Source: Pseudomonas putida | Lineage (GTDB): Bacteria; Pseudomonadota; Gammaproteobacteria; Pseudomonadales; Pseudomonadaceae | NCBI RefSeq assembly: GCF_003228315.1 | Contig: NZ_CP029693.1 | Span: forward strand, 2,046,001 to 2,110,000 | Reading direction: 5' to 3' | Length of the DNA stretch: 64,000 bases | Part shown: positions 35,999 through 44,512 of the stretch, piece after piece | Numbering within the stretch: the first letter of the stretch is position 1 | Layout: each line of letters begins with the position of its first letter | Position numbers and translations under genes: made by a program | The notes under the pieces: model-generated | The model's input: the letters and a program-made list of their open reading frames with translations, nothing else | Told to the model about the DNA's origin: nothing | The model's database searches: none

Positions 35999-36475
35999 AT
36001 GAGCGAACCAGAAACCATTGGCATTGGCTTTCCCTGGGAAGACCTCCCGGTAGGGCGCACTTTCAAAACACTCGGGCGTACCGTGACCGAGGCCGACATT
36101 GTCAACTTCATTTCTGCGACCGGGATGCTCGAAGTGTTGTTCACCAACGTCGAGTTCCTCAAGGAGGCCGGATTCAATGGCCGCCTGGTACCGGGTGGGC
36201 AAGTGTTCTGCTTCGCGGAGGGGCTTCTTTTCCAGACCGCCCTGCAAGGTGTTGGCGTGGCTTTTCTGCACACGGAGCTGGATATCAAAGGGCCGACCTT
36301 TGCCGGCGACACTCTGCATGTTGAGGTCGAAGTCATTGAATCCAGGGCAAGTAAAGGCAAGCCTGGCATGGGGCTGGTGCGCACCCGCAACCAAGTAGTC
36401 AAACAGGACGGCACCGTAGTGATGGTGTATACGCCGCTGCGCCTGGTAAAGGGCCGCGCCAATCTGGCCGGCTGA
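35999..36475 (+). CDS. Single-domain MaoC-like hot-dog protein
   Basis: Hot-dog protein of 158 residues. It starts FPWEDLPVGRTFKTLGRTVTEADIVNFISATGML (region only), as in MaoC proteins. The active-site SGDxNPLHxD motif is replaced by SATGMLEVLFTN, so the usual Asp and His are missing at that place. RLVPGGQVFCFAEGLL forms the hot-dog helix. Comparable proteins are subunits of heteromeric hydratases. It is placed between the MFE-2-type SDR and the Zn dehydrogenase. The exact activity is uncertain. Confidence 0.78.
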   Translation: MSEPETIGIGFPWEDLPVGRTFKTLGRTVTEADIVNFISATGMLEVLFTNVEFLKEAGFNGRLVPGGQVFCFAEGLLFQTALQGVGVAFLHTELDIKGPTFAGDTLHVEVEVIESRASKGKPGMGLVRTRNQVVKQDGTVVMVYTPLRLVKGRANLAG

Positions 36476-36497
36476 ACCCACTCAACGAGGCCACCCG

Positions 36498-37517
36498 ATG
36501 AAACAAGTACGCTTGTATGGCATTCAAGATCTGCGAGTCGTCGACGTGCCGATGCCTGAGGCCGGTCCGCTCGATGTGATTGTAAAGGTCGCTATGTTTG
36601 GCATCTGCGGTAGCGATCTTGGCTTTGCCCGCGACGGTTACATTGGTCGACCGGGTGGTCAGCCCTTACCGCTGGGACATGAGCTGGTTGGCACCATTCA
36701 CGCCGTCGGCAGTGATGTGCAAAATATCCAGCCAGGCCTGCGAGTGGTGGTAGACCCCATGAAGGGCTCGAGCCGCATTGGTACAGGGGACCCTGACCAC
36801 GGCGGCTTTGCCGAGTACTTGCTGGTGCGAAATGCACGACTGGGCGAAACGCTGTTCCCCTTGACCGACTCGCTGGACTTCCAGCGTGCCGTACTGACCG
36901 AACCCATTGCTGTGGGCATGCATGGCCTGAACCAGGCTGGCGTCAACACTCAAGATCGTGCCGTTGTCTTTGGGGCAGGCCCGATTGGCCTAGGTGTAAT
37001 AGCCGCATTGAAGTACCGCGGAGTGGCCAAAGTGGTTGCCGTGGACTTAACCGACGAGCGACTGGAGCGCGCCCGTCAACTGGGAGCGGACCATGTCATC
37101 AACCCCGGTCGTGCCGATTTGCAATCAACACTCCAGGAATACCTGGGCATGCGAACCGCCAAGCTCACTGGGCTACCCGTAGTCGATGCCTCGTTGTACA
37201 TCGACTGTGCCGGGCATGGCCCGCTGCTGGAGCAAATGGTGGACATGGCCGGGGAAAAATCACGGATCGTGGTACTGGCGACGCACAAGAAGCCGGTTCA
37301 ACTGAACATGATCCAGGTGATGATCAAGGAGCTCGTACTGATCGGCTCCCTCTCCTATCCCGATGAATTTCCGGAAGTCATCGAGATGCTCAGCGATTCA
37401 CAGCTCGATATCACCCCAATGCTCAGCCACTCGTTCGATTTCGCTCAGTTCGCCGAAGCCTTTGCCATGGCCCAGGTCCCCGAACTGTCCGCCAAAGTCG
37501 TCGTCAGGGTGGCGTGA
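36498..37517 (+). CDS. Zn-dependent alcohol dehydrogenase (MDR family)
   Basis: Medium-chain dehydrogenase of 339 residues. GICGSDLGFARDG provides the first catalytic zinc Cys, and LGHELVG provides the His and Glu. GAGPIGLGVIAAL near residue 160 is the NAD-binding motif, followed by VAVDLTDERL. The four-Cys structural zinc lobe is absent: that region reads DPMKGSSRIGTGDPDHGG. It probably oxidises an alcohol group on the substrate or an early intermediate. It is co-transcribed with rubredoxin and its reductase (52-base gap). Confidence 0.85.
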   Translation: MKQVRLYGIQDLRVVDVPMPEAGPLDVIVKVAMFGICGSDLGFARDGYIGRPGGQPLPLGHELVGTIHAVGSDVQNIQPGLRVVVDPMKGSSRIGTGDPDHGGFAEYLLVRNARLGETLFPLTDSLDFQRAVLTEPIAVGMHGLNQAGVNTQDRAVVFGAGPIGLGVIAALKYRGVAKVVAVDLTDERLERARQLGADHVINPGRADLQSTLQEYLGMRTAKLTGLPVVDASLYIDCAGHGPLLEQMVDMAGEKSRIVVLATHKKPVQLNMIQVMIKELVLIGSLSYPDEFPEVIEMLSDSQLDITPMLSHSFDFAQFAEAFAMAQVPELSAKVVVRVA

Positions 37518-37569
37518 CACTTAAACGACGACTCTCCATTTCCACGCGTTAAGAAGGTGCACGACGATC

Positions 37570-37737
37570 ATGAAAAAGTGGCAATGTTTTTTTTGCAGTT
37601 ACATCTACGACGAAGCACTCGGCGCGCCGGCCGAGGGCATTCCCGCCGGCACGCGTTGGGAAGATGTCTCCGAAGACTGGATTTGCCCGGAATGCGGCGC
37701 CACCAAAGAAGACTTCGCCATGCTGGAAATCGCCTGA
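37570..37737 (+). CDS. Rubredoxin
   Basis: Small iron protein of 55 residues with one Fe bound by four Cys: CFFC at residues 6-9 and CPEC at 39-42, the typical spacing. Typical rubredoxin signs are the aromatic SYIYDEALG stretch, IPAGTRWEDV and DWICPECG. It carries electrons from the reductase encoded next (26-base gap) to an oxygenase such as an alkane hydroxylase or P450. No such oxygenase is in the window, so the acceptor lies elsewhere or is unusual. Confidence 0.93.
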   Translation: MKKWQCFFCSYIYDEALGAPAEGIPAGTRWEDVSEDWICPECGATKEDFAMLEIA

Positions 37738-37763
37738 AACAGGCCGTCGCCGGGAGACTGTAA

Positions 37764-39026
37764 ATGAGCCAACCTGAATCCAGCTGCACCCTGATTGTCG
37801 GCAGCGGCCATGCCGGCTGCGAAGCGGCCATTTCGCTGCGCCAGAACGGTTACACCGGGCGCGTCGTTCTGATTGGCAATGAAGTCAGCCTGCCCTATCA
37901 GCGCCCTCCCCTGTCCAAAGGCTTTCTGGCCGGTACGGTCGATGATCAGGCCTTGCTCATTCGTCCCGCCGATGCTTATGAAAAGGCCAACATCGAGACG
38001 CGTCTCGGCGTTCAGGTGGTGAGCCTGAACGCCGCACAAAAGACCATTGAATTGTCCGATGGCAGCAGCCTGGGCTACAGCCATTTGATTCTCGCCACCG
38101 GCAGCCGGCCGAGACAACTTGCCATCCTGGACTCAGAGCGCCCCCTGGCAAACGTGCATTATTTGCGCACCCTCGCTCATGCGCAGCAGATGCGCGAGCA
38201 AATGCTCGAAGGCAAACGCCTGGTCATCATTGGTGGAGGTTACATTGGCCTGGAGGTCGCTGCCGTGGCGCTCAAGCGAGGGCTCAAGGTCAGTTTGATA
38301 GAAAGCATGGACCGGCTTCTGGCACGTGTAACAGCCCCGGATGTCTCCAGTTTCTATCAGCACGTTCATCAGGCTGAAGGGGCAAAACTGCACCTCAATG
38401 CCCAACTCGATCGTTTGAATCTCGACACCACGGGTGAACGGGTTGAATCGGTTCAACTCAGCGATGGCAGTGTGTTCCCCGCCGACCTGGTTTTGGTTGG
38501 GATCGGTGCCATTGCCAATACCGAGCTGGCCGAGCAAGCGGGACTAGAAATCGACAATGGCATTGTGGTCGATGAGTACACTTACACCAGCGACCCATTC
38601 ATTCATGCCATTGGTGATTGCTGCAGTCATCCAAGCGAGCTCTACGGTCGCCGGCTGCGCCTGGAGTCTATTCCTAATGCCGTTGAGCAAGCCCGGACGG
38701 CGGCACTGGCGATCTGCGCCAAGCCCTTGCCCTATCGTTCGGTACCTTGGTTCTGGTCCGATCAGTACGACCTGAAACTGCAAACTGTCGGCTTGTCACA
38801 GGGTCACGACCAGACCTGCCTGCGCGGCTCACCGGCTTTGCGTTCGTTTGTTGTGTTCTACCTGCGCGAGGGCATGGTGATTGCCGCAGACTGCATCAAT
38901 CGCCAATCGGAATTCGCCTTGATCAAGAAGCTCGTTCAGGGACGACAAAAACCCGACATCCCAAGCCTTGTCGACGATTCAATGTCACTCAAGGACATCC
39001 TCGCTCAAATGACTACCCCCGCCTGA
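37764..39026 (+). CDS. NAD(P)H-rubredoxin/ferredoxin reductase, FAD-dependent
   Basis: Protein of 420 residues with an N-terminal FAD motif (LIVGSGHAGCEAAISLR), an NAD-binding motif near residue 155 (VIIGGGYIGLEVAAVA) and VDEYTYTSDPFIHAIGDC as the second FAD contact. This is the domain order of the ferredoxin/rubredoxin-reductase family used with P450s and ring hydroxylases. It follows rubredoxin by 26 bases, so it is the likely NADH-to-rubredoxin reductase. A hairpin ends the operon. Confidence 0.9.
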   Translation: MSQPESSCTLIVGSGHAGCEAAISLRQNGYTGRVVLIGNEVSLPYQRPPLSKGFLAGTVDDQALLIRPADAYEKANIETRLGVQVVSLNAAQKTIELSDGSSLGYSHLILATGSRPRQLAILDSERPLANVHYLRTLAHAQQMREQMLEGKRLVIIGGGYIGLEVAAVALKRGLKVSLIESMDRLLARVTAPDVSSFYQHVHQAEGAKLHLNAQLDRLNLDTTGERVESVQLSDGSVFPADLVLVGIGAIANTELAEQAGLEIDNGIVVDEYTYTSDPFIHAIGDCCSHPSELYGRRLRLESIPNAVEQARTAALAICAKPLPYRSVPWFWSDQYDLKLQTVGLSQGHDQTCLRGSPALRSFVVFYLREGMVIAADCINRQSEFALIKKLVQGRQKPDIPSLVDDSMSLKDILAQMTTPA

Positions 39027-39041
39027 GTAATGCAGGCCGCA

Positions 39042-39059
39042 GCGCCGGTTATCCGGCGC
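39042..39059. terminator. Hairpin between convergent genes
   Basis: GCGCCGG and CCGGCGC pair around a 4-base loop between the reductase stop (39026) and the Cache protein stop (39074). There is no T run. Confidence 0.55.
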
Positions 39060-39073
39060 CGCTCTCTCACACC

Positions 39074-39931
39074 TTACGGCTTGTCCTGGTAGTAACCGAC
39101 AGCGACCAGATACGAACCTACCCGGCGGAAAAACGCATGCTTGTTCTCGACCCGGTTGGTCAATGGATTTGTCCAAAGGTATTGATACTCTCCTGTCCCC
39201 TTGCGCTGAGATATGCGCAGAATGGGTGCCCCTAATGGCTGACCATGGGCGTCCTTGAGGGTACTGAAATCCACGCCCAGCAAACGCTTATTGAGGCCAT
39301 GAGCAACAAAGCGCCGACTGTTCAGATCAATCACGTAAGGGTACAGATCATCCTGACGAAACGCCGGGTTCGCCTGATTGATGGCATCCAGCGTGGAAGC
39401 AGGGTTGGATGCGATGGCATCCGCAACCTTGTCGAGCATCAACCGGGCATTTTCCGCAGACTCCCGTGAAATGAAGTAGCCCACGGCGAAGAGTTTGTCA
39501 TCGACGCGACGGTAGTAGACGACCTTGTTCTCGTCGCGGTCGCCACTCCAGTTTTTCCAGTGGTATTGAGCCTTCCGCACGCCCTGGCCTGACTCGGTCC
39601 GCAGGGCCTCGGAGAAAGCCGTCTTCAATTCTTTTGGCAAGACCTCACCGACGTTCTTCCCGATCAGATAACTGGACGGACCGCCACTTGCCAGCATTAC
39701 GCCACTGGTATTGAGCACCAGCACATAACAGTTGTTATCAACAAAATCCCCCTGGCGACTGAAAGCCGCCATGGCACTTTCGTGATGCTCCTGATAATAA
39801 AGAACTGCACGCTCAAGCAGAGCCCTTGCCCCCTGACCATCGTCCTGAGGCTCTGCGGCCCCGGCCTGAACGGTTATCAGCAGAAATATCCAGCACGCTA
39901 CCCACCTGCCCGCCCCTTGAAACAGTTTCAT
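39074..39931 (-). CDS. Periplasmic double-Cache (Cache_2-like) protein
   Basis: Protein of 285 residues with an N-terminal signal peptide (about residues 1-25, WVACWIFLLITVQAGAAEP). Two similar Cache modules follow at about residues 30-155 and 165-285. Each ends in a strand with YYRRVDDKLFAVGYF or FFRRVGSYLVAVGYY. There is no C-terminal membrane helix or output domain, so it is a periplasmic ligand-binding protein rather than a full receptor. It may present a small carboxylate to a chemoreceptor or sensor. Operator copy 9 lies 40 bases upstream of its start. Confidence 0.82.
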   Translation of the reverse strand: MKLFQGAGRWVACWIFLLITVQAGAAEPQDDGQGARALLERAVLYYQEHHESAMAAFSRQGDFVDNNCYVLVLNTSGVMLASGGPSSYLIGKNVGEVLPKELKTAFSEALRTESGQGVRKAQYHWKNWSGDRDENKVVYYRRVDDKLFAVGYFISRESAENARLMLDKVADAIASNPASTLDAINQANPAFRQDDLYPYVIDLNSRRFVAHGLNKRLLGVDFSTLKDAHGQPLGAPILRISQRKGTGEYQYLWTNPLTNRVENKHAFFRRVGSYLVAVGYYQDKP

Positions 39932-39970
39932 GCCCTGCACCTGCACCTGCACCGTTAGATAAAGTTACAA

Positions 39971-39995
39971 ATTAACTGACATAGTATCATTTGCC
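39971..39995. promoter_or_regulatory. Putative regulon operator, copy 9
   Basis: The left arm ATTAACTGACAT matches 11 of 12 positions. The right arm GTATCATTTGCC is weak (6 of 12). It lies 40 bases upstream of the Cache gene start (39931). Confidence 0.42.
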
Positions 39996-40053
39996 CTGGG
40001 CAGCCATTCAACTTCCATGATGCACGGTGGTGCAGCTTGTCAGCGATAAAGTC

Positions 40054-40078
40054 ATTAACTAACAATGTGTCGGTTATT
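40054..40078. promoter_or_regulatory. Putative regulon operator, copy 10
   Basis: The right arm GTGTCGGTTATT matches 10 of 12 positions and the left arm ATTAACTAACAA 9 of 12. It lies 120 bases upstream of the amidohydrolase start at 40198. Confidence 0.5.
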
Positions 40079-40197
40079 GCTTGCCGAGACACGGCAAAAG
40101 CCTTAATGTTCTCCCAGCTAAAAACAAAAACCTGAAGCAGCCCGTGATGCTGGCCCTGCCTGGCCAGCGGCAGCATACGAAATGGAGACAGCAGCCA

Positions 40198-41523
40198 ATG
40201 AAAGTCGATGACTTGATCCTGATTAGCGTTGACGACCACATCGTAGAGCCTCCCACCATGTTCGATCAGCACCTGACAGTGGAGCAAAAAGCCTTCGCTC
40301 CCAAAGTGCTCAAAGACAAGAATGGTGCGGACTACTGGCTCTTCGAAGGCCGTCGCGCTGGCAATATCGGATTGAATGCCGTGGTCGGGCGCAACCGCGA
40401 AGAATATGGCTGCGAGCCCATTTCATTCGAGCAAATGCGCAGAGGCGCATGGGATATCAAGGCGCGCATCGATGACATGAACGCCAACGGCCTGCTGGCT
40501 TCGTTGAACTTCCCTAGCGTCGTGACCTTCGATGGCAGTCTGTTCCACCAGTTCGATAACAAGAAAAACGCGTTGACCCTGCTCAAGGCCTACAACGACT
40601 GGCATATCGACGAATGGTGCGGCAGCTTCCCGGGACGCAACATTCCCAATGCCATTGTTCCGTACTGGGACATCAACGCTACCGTCGAGGAAATCAAGCG
40701 TGTGGTTGCCAAGGGCTGCCACGCCATCAGCTTCACCGACAACCCGTCCCTCAAAGGCCAGCCGAGCCTGCATGACGCCCACTGGGAGCCACTGTGGAAG
40801 GTCTGCGCGGAAAACAAGGTCGTCATCAATATTCATATCGGTTCCGGCGCCCAGGCTCCGCATGCCTCAATGGACACTCCGATCGACGCATGGATCATCA
40901 CCATGCCGATTTCCATCGTCAATTCGGCGGCCGACTGGCTCCACCTCAAGGCCTTGCAGCGTTATCCGGACCTGAAGATCGCCTTGTCCGAAGGCGGCAT
41001 TGGCTGGATTCCATACTTCCTGGAGCGCGCAGACTTCGTGCACGACCACCACCGCGCCTGGACCTATGCCGATTTCGGTGGCAAGAAGCCAAGCGAAGTG
41101 TTCCGCGAGCATTTCCTCACATGCTTTATCGATGACAAGTTCGGCCTGAAGAACCTCGAAGACATCGGCGAAGACAACGTGGCCTACGAGTGCGATTACC
41201 CGCACTCCGATACCGTCTGGCCAGAGTGCCCCGATCGCCTGATCGAAACAGTCTCCCACCTGCCGGCCAGCACCATCGACAAGATCACCCATGGCAACGC
41301 CATGCGTCTCTACAACTTCGATGCGTTCAGCCTGATGGGAGGTCGCAATAATTGCACCGCGGGCGCGCTGCGCGCTCAGGCAACCCACATTGACACCCGT
41401 CCGCAATCGTTCGGTGGCCCGGCGCCGCTGGCTGAAGGCGAAACCCGTCGCTGTGTGACCTCGGGCGACATCATCAAGATGTTCACCCAGGTATCCAAGG
41501 AAGACGGCAAAATCGAAGCGTGA
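40198..41523 (+). CDS. Amidohydrolase-2 family TIM-barrel metal hydrolase
   Basis: Protein of 441 residues of the PF04909-type family. It has the N-terminal metal motif SVDDHIVEPP, GWIPYFLERADFVHDHHR near residue 275, and YECDYPHSDTVWPE as the late metal Asp region. It is larger than the family member at 17308-18498 and only distantly similar. ATG 40198 follows GGAGACAGCAGCC; the longer frame upstream overlaps operator copy 10 and has no homology. It is a single plus-strand gene. Members of this group are common in actinobacterial and pseudomonad clusters for bulky acyl-CoA, but their reactions are mostly unknown. Confidence 0.82.
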   Translation: MKVDDLILISVDDHIVEPPTMFDQHLTVEQKAFAPKVLKDKNGADYWLFEGRRAGNIGLNAVVGRNREEYGCEPISFEQMRRGAWDIKARIDDMNANGLLASLNFPSVVTFDGSLFHQFDNKKNALTLLKAYNDWHIDEWCGSFPGRNIPNAIVPYWDINATVEEIKRVVAKGCHAISFTDNPSLKGQPSLHDAHWEPLWKVCAENKVVINIHIGSGAQAPHASMDTPIDAWIITMPISIVNSAADWLHLKALQRYPDLKIALSEGGIGWIPYFLERADFVHDHHRAWTYADFGGKKPSEVFREHFLTCFIDDKFGLKNLEDIGEDNVAYECDYPHSDTVWPECPDRLIETVSHLPASTIDKITHGNAMRLYNFDAFSLMGGRNNCTAGALRAQATHIDTRPQSFGGPAPLAEGETRRCVTSGDIIKMFTQVSKEDGKIEA

Positions 41524-41530
41524 AGCAAAA

Positions 41531-41557
41531 AACCCTCACGGCTAAGCCGTGAGGGGC
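41531..41557 (-). terminator. Rho-independent terminator of the etfBA-aldo/keto reductase operon
   Basis: CCCTCACGGC and GCCGTGAGGG pair with a 3-base loop (stem bases 41533-41555). On the minus strand it is followed by a run of T, so it mainly ends the minus-strand operon. It can also serve the plus-strand amidohydrolase. Confidence 0.8.
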
Positions 41558-41564
41558 ATCCAAC

Positions 41565-42593
41565 TCAATGATCGACATCGATCTGCGAATGAAAACCTGC
41601 GTTGATCAGGTTTTGATACTTGTTTAAATAATCGTAAGGGTAATGGGCAGCCGGCTTGCCTGACGCACCCAGTTCGGCCAGACACGCCGAGTCCAGATCA
41701 AACTCAAGACACCCCATATTGTCCACTAACTGAGCATGCGTCCTCACGCCCAACAGCGGAATGACATCCGGTTGTGCACGCAACCAGTTCAAGGCAACTT
41801 GCGCAGGAGTCCTGTCAATTTTCCTGGCGATTTTGCCTACGGCCTCGGCCATGACCAGCCCGCGCTCATCCAGTGATTTCATTGCCGCGACATCCAGACG
41901 CTTTCTCTCGCCCCCCGCTACTTCGGTGCTGTACTTGCCGCTTAGGATCCCGCTCGCCAATGGAGACCAGGCAGCCAGACTCAACCCTTCGCTGCGGCAC
42001 ATCGGCAACACTTCATGTTCGATCGAACGCTCGAGCAAGTTGTACTCGGCCTGCATGGCGATAAAGGGTGTCCAGCCGTTGGCACGCGCCAATGTATTGC
42101 ATTTAGCCACAACCCAGGCGGGGGTGTTGGAAATACCGAGGTAAAGCACCTTGCCCTGTCTGACCAGGTCATCCAGAGCTCGCAGCATTTCCTCGATCGG
42201 CGTCAATGCGTCCCAAGCGTGAACCCAGAGCAAATCGATATAGTCGGTACCCAGTCGTCGCAAGCTTGCTTCGACCGAGCGGTGCAGGCTTTTACGATGA
42301 TTGCCGCCGGCGTTGATGTCCTGGCCACCCGGAAGTGCCAGGGAATATTTGGTGGTTACCACCATTTGATCGCGATGGCCCTGCAACAATCGCCCCAGCA
42401 TCTCTTCGCTGGCACCGCCTGCATAGATTTCATTGGCGGTATCAAGGAAGTTGCCGCCTTGATCGCGATAGTGCGAATAAAGCCTCGCCGCTTCGACCTC
42501 CTCCGTGCCCCATCCTTGGTTGCCGAATGTCATGGTACCCAGGCACAGCTCCGACACCCGCAGACCGGATCTTCCCAAAAGCTTGTAACGCAT
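41565..42593 (-). CDS. Aldo/keto reductase
   Basis: Protein of 342 residues with the (alpha/beta)8 NADPH reductase signature: CLGTMTFGNQGWG near residue 18, NFLDTANEIYAGG with the catalytic Asp and Tyr, GTDYIDLLWVHAWD with the His, and the late cofactor loop IPLLGVRTHAQLVDNM. ATG 42593 is well supported by AAGGAGG four bases upstream. It lies 56 bases after etfA on the same strand. It may reduce an aldehyde or ketone intermediate. The family has broad specificity, so the role is not fixed. Confidence 0.88.
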   Translation of the reverse strand: MRYKLLGRSGLRVSELCLGTMTFGNQGWGTEEVEAARLYSHYRDQGGNFLDTANEIYAGGASEEMLGRLLQGHRDQMVVTTKYSLALPGGQDINAGGNHRKSLHRSVEASLRRLGTDYIDLLWVHAWDALTPIEEMLRALDDLVRQGKVLYLGISNTPAWVVAKCNTLARANGWTPFIAMQAEYNLLERSIEHEVLPMCRSEGLSLAAWSPLASGILSGKYSTEVAGGERKRLDVAAMKSLDERGLVMAEAVGKIARKIDRTPAQVALNWLRAQPDVIPLLGVRTHAQLVDNMGCLEFDLDSACLAELGASGKPAAHYPYDYLNKYQNLINAGFHSQIDVDH

Positions 42594-42649
42594 GATGCCT
42601 CCTTCAACGGTCAGCAAGGCGAGCTGACGCCCGCCTCGCTGCAAGTGGA

Positions 42650-43579
42650 TCAGACCAGCTGTTCAAATTCCGGCACAGCTTCGAACAGATCTGCCACCAG
42701 GCCGTAATCGGCCACCTGGAAGATCGGCGCTTCTTCGTCCTTGTTGATCGCAACGATCACTTTGGAGTCTTTCATGCCGGCCAGGTGCTGGATCGCGCCG
42801 GAGATACCGACGGCGATGTACAGCTGAGGCGCAACGATCTTGCCGGTCTGACCGACCTGCATGTCGTTGGGTACGAAGCCTGCATCGACCGCAGCGCGCG
42901 AAGCACCCACGCCAGCGCCCAGCTTGTCGGCCAGGGCGTACAGGTGTTTGAAGTTGTCACCGTTCTGCATGCCACGGCCGCCAGAAACGACGATCTTGGC
43001 AGCGGTCAGTTCAGGACGATCGGACTTGGCCAATTCTTCGCCAACGAAGCTGGAGATGCCAGCGTCGCGTGCAGCAGCAACGGCTTCAACAGCGGCCGAA
43101 CCACCGGTCGCGGCAACCGGGTCGAAACCGGTGGCACGCACGGTGATCACCTTGACCGCAGCGTTCGACTGAACGGTAGCGATGGCGTTACCGGCGTAGA
43201 TCGGACGCTTGAAGGTGTCAGCGCTTTCTACCGAGATGATCTCGGAGATCTGGTCAACGTCCAATGCAGCGGCAACGCGCGGCAGGATGTTTTTGCCGTT
43301 GGAAGTAGCGGCAGCCAGGATGTGGCTGTAGCCCTTGCCCAACTCGGATACCAGAGGGGCAACGTTTTCCGGCAGCTGGTGAGCGTAAGCGGCGTTATCG
43401 GCCACCAACACTTTCGCCACGCCAGCCACTTGTGCAGCGGCTTCAGCCACGGCGCCAGCGCCCTGACCTGCAACCAGAACGTGGATGTCGCCGCCGATTT
43501 TGGCAGCGGCGGCAACGGTATTCAGCGTGGCCGGAGCCAGCACTTTGTTGTCGTGCTCGGCAATAACCAGAATTGTCAT
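42650..43579 (-). CDS. etfA: Electron transfer flavoprotein, alpha subunit
   Basis: ETF alpha subunit of 309 residues, which accepts electrons from acyl-CoA dehydrogenases. It has the C-terminal FAD-binding set: [54 protein letters not shown] and [23 protein letters not shown] (regions, shown in parts). ATG 43579 directly follows the etfB stop. Pseudomonas usually has a housekeeping etfBA. This copy may be a dedicated or duplicated set for the three dehydrogenases of the cluster, or the main copy if no other exists. Confidence 0.95.
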   Translation of the reverse strand: MTILVIAEHDNKVLAPATLNTVAAAAKIGGDIHVLVAGQGAGAVAEAAAQVAGVAKVLVADNAAYAHQLPENVAPLVSELGKGYSHILAAATSNGKNILPRVAAALDVDQISEIISVESADTFKRPIYAGNAIATVQSNAAVKVITVRATGFDPVAATGGSAAVEAVAAARDAGISSFVGEELAKSDRPELTAAKIVVSGGRGMQNGDNFKHLYALADKLGAGVGASRAAVDAGFVPNDMQVGQTGKIVAPQLYIAVGISGAIQHLAGMKDSKVIVAINKDEEAPIFQVADYGLVADLFEAVPEFEQLV

Positions 43580-44329
43580 TTAGATCACCTTCGCTTCGTT
43601 TTTCAGTTTCTCGACCAGCTCAGCCACCGACTTGACCATGATGCCGGCACTACGGGAAGCCGGCGCTTCGACTTTCACGATCTTGTTGGTGGAGGCGGTG
43701 GAAACGCCCAAAGCGTCCGGAGTCAGCGTCTCGAGAGGCTTCTTCTTGGCTTTCATGATGTTTGGCAGAGACGCATAACGCGGCTCGTTCAAACGCAGGT
43801 CGGTGGTGACGATGGCCGGCAGTTTCAGGGAAACGGTCTGCGCGCCGCCGTCGATTTCGCGGGTCACGGTAACGCTGTCGCCGCTGATTTCGACTTTCGA
43901 AGCGAACGTGCCCTGACCGTAGCCGCTCAGTGCCGCGAGCATCTGGCCAGTCTGGTTGTTGTCGCTGTCGATGGCCTGCTTGCCAAGGATCACCAGCCGG
44001 GGCTGTTCCTTGTCGACAACGGCTTTCAACAGTTTGGCCACGGCCAGGGACGTCAGCTCTTCGGCGGATTCAACGAGGATTGCGCGGTCGGCACCCAGAG
44101 CCAGCGCGGTGCGCAGCTGCTCCTGAGCGGCGGACGGGCCTACGGAAACGACGACGACTTCAGTCGCGACGCCCTTCTCTTTAAGGCGTACGGCTTCTTC
44201 CACTGCGATTTCGCAGAATGGGTTCATCGACATCTTGACGTTGGCGAGGTCGACGCCGGAATTGTCCGCTTTGACGCGAACCTTGACGTTGTAATCGACC
44301 ACTCGTTTGAGAGGGACCAGGATTTTCAT
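43580..44329 (-). CDS. etfB: Electron transfer flavoprotein, beta subunit
   Basis: ETF beta subunit of 249 residues. It has [20 protein letters not shown] at the start, [39 protein letters not shown], which is the AMP/adenine segment, and [20 protein letters not shown] with the recognition-loop Leu region. ATG 44329 gives the standard N-terminus; an ATG six bases earlier is less likely. It is the first gene of the etfB-etfA-aldo/keto reductase operon and faces operator copy 11. Confidence 0.95.
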   Translation of the reverse strand: MKILVPLKRVVDYNVKVRVKADNSGVDLANVKMSMNPFCEIAVEEAVRLKEKGVATEVVVVSVGPSAAQEQLRTALALGADRAILVESAEELTSLAVAKLLKAVVDKEQPRLVILGKQAIDSDNNQTGQMLAALSGYGQGTFASKVEISGDSVTVTREIDGGAQTVSLKLPAIVTTDLRLNEPRYASLPNIMKAKKKPLETLTPDALGVSTASTNKIVKVEAPASRSAGIMVKSVAELVEKLKNEAKVI

Positions 44330-44426
44330 GTGCATTCTCTATTTGGCGATAACAGGAAAAAAAGGCCGAAATGACCTGCACTCCACTCTTGTTCCCGCCT
44401 GAAAAAATGTCAACATCTAAGGCGCC

Positions 44427-44451
44427 AATAACTGACATTTTGTTATTTTTT
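44427..44451. promoter_or_regulatory. Putative regulon operator, copy 11
   Basis: The left arm AATAACTGACAT matches all 12 positions. The right arm TTGTTATTTTTT matches about 8. It lies between the divergent etfB (start 44329) and aconitase-domain (start 44513) genes and could control both etfBA and the glc operon. Confidence 0.55.
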
Positions 44452-44512
44452 TGATAAAAAGCCAGCTATAGTATGAACGTCACCCTTCGACTGAATCCTG
44501 GAGGTACACCCC

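Noticed and set aside
1-44329. Abietane diterpenoid (dit) or classical steroid cluster
   Set aside because: Gene types are similar, but there is no ring dioxygenase, P450, KshA/HsaC or other signature enzyme in the window, so the substrate is left open.
42785-44374. Long plus-strand frame of 529 codons antisense to etfA and etfB
   Set aside because: It is a shadow of two well-matched ETF genes in high-GC sequence, rich in His, Gln and Arg with no domain.
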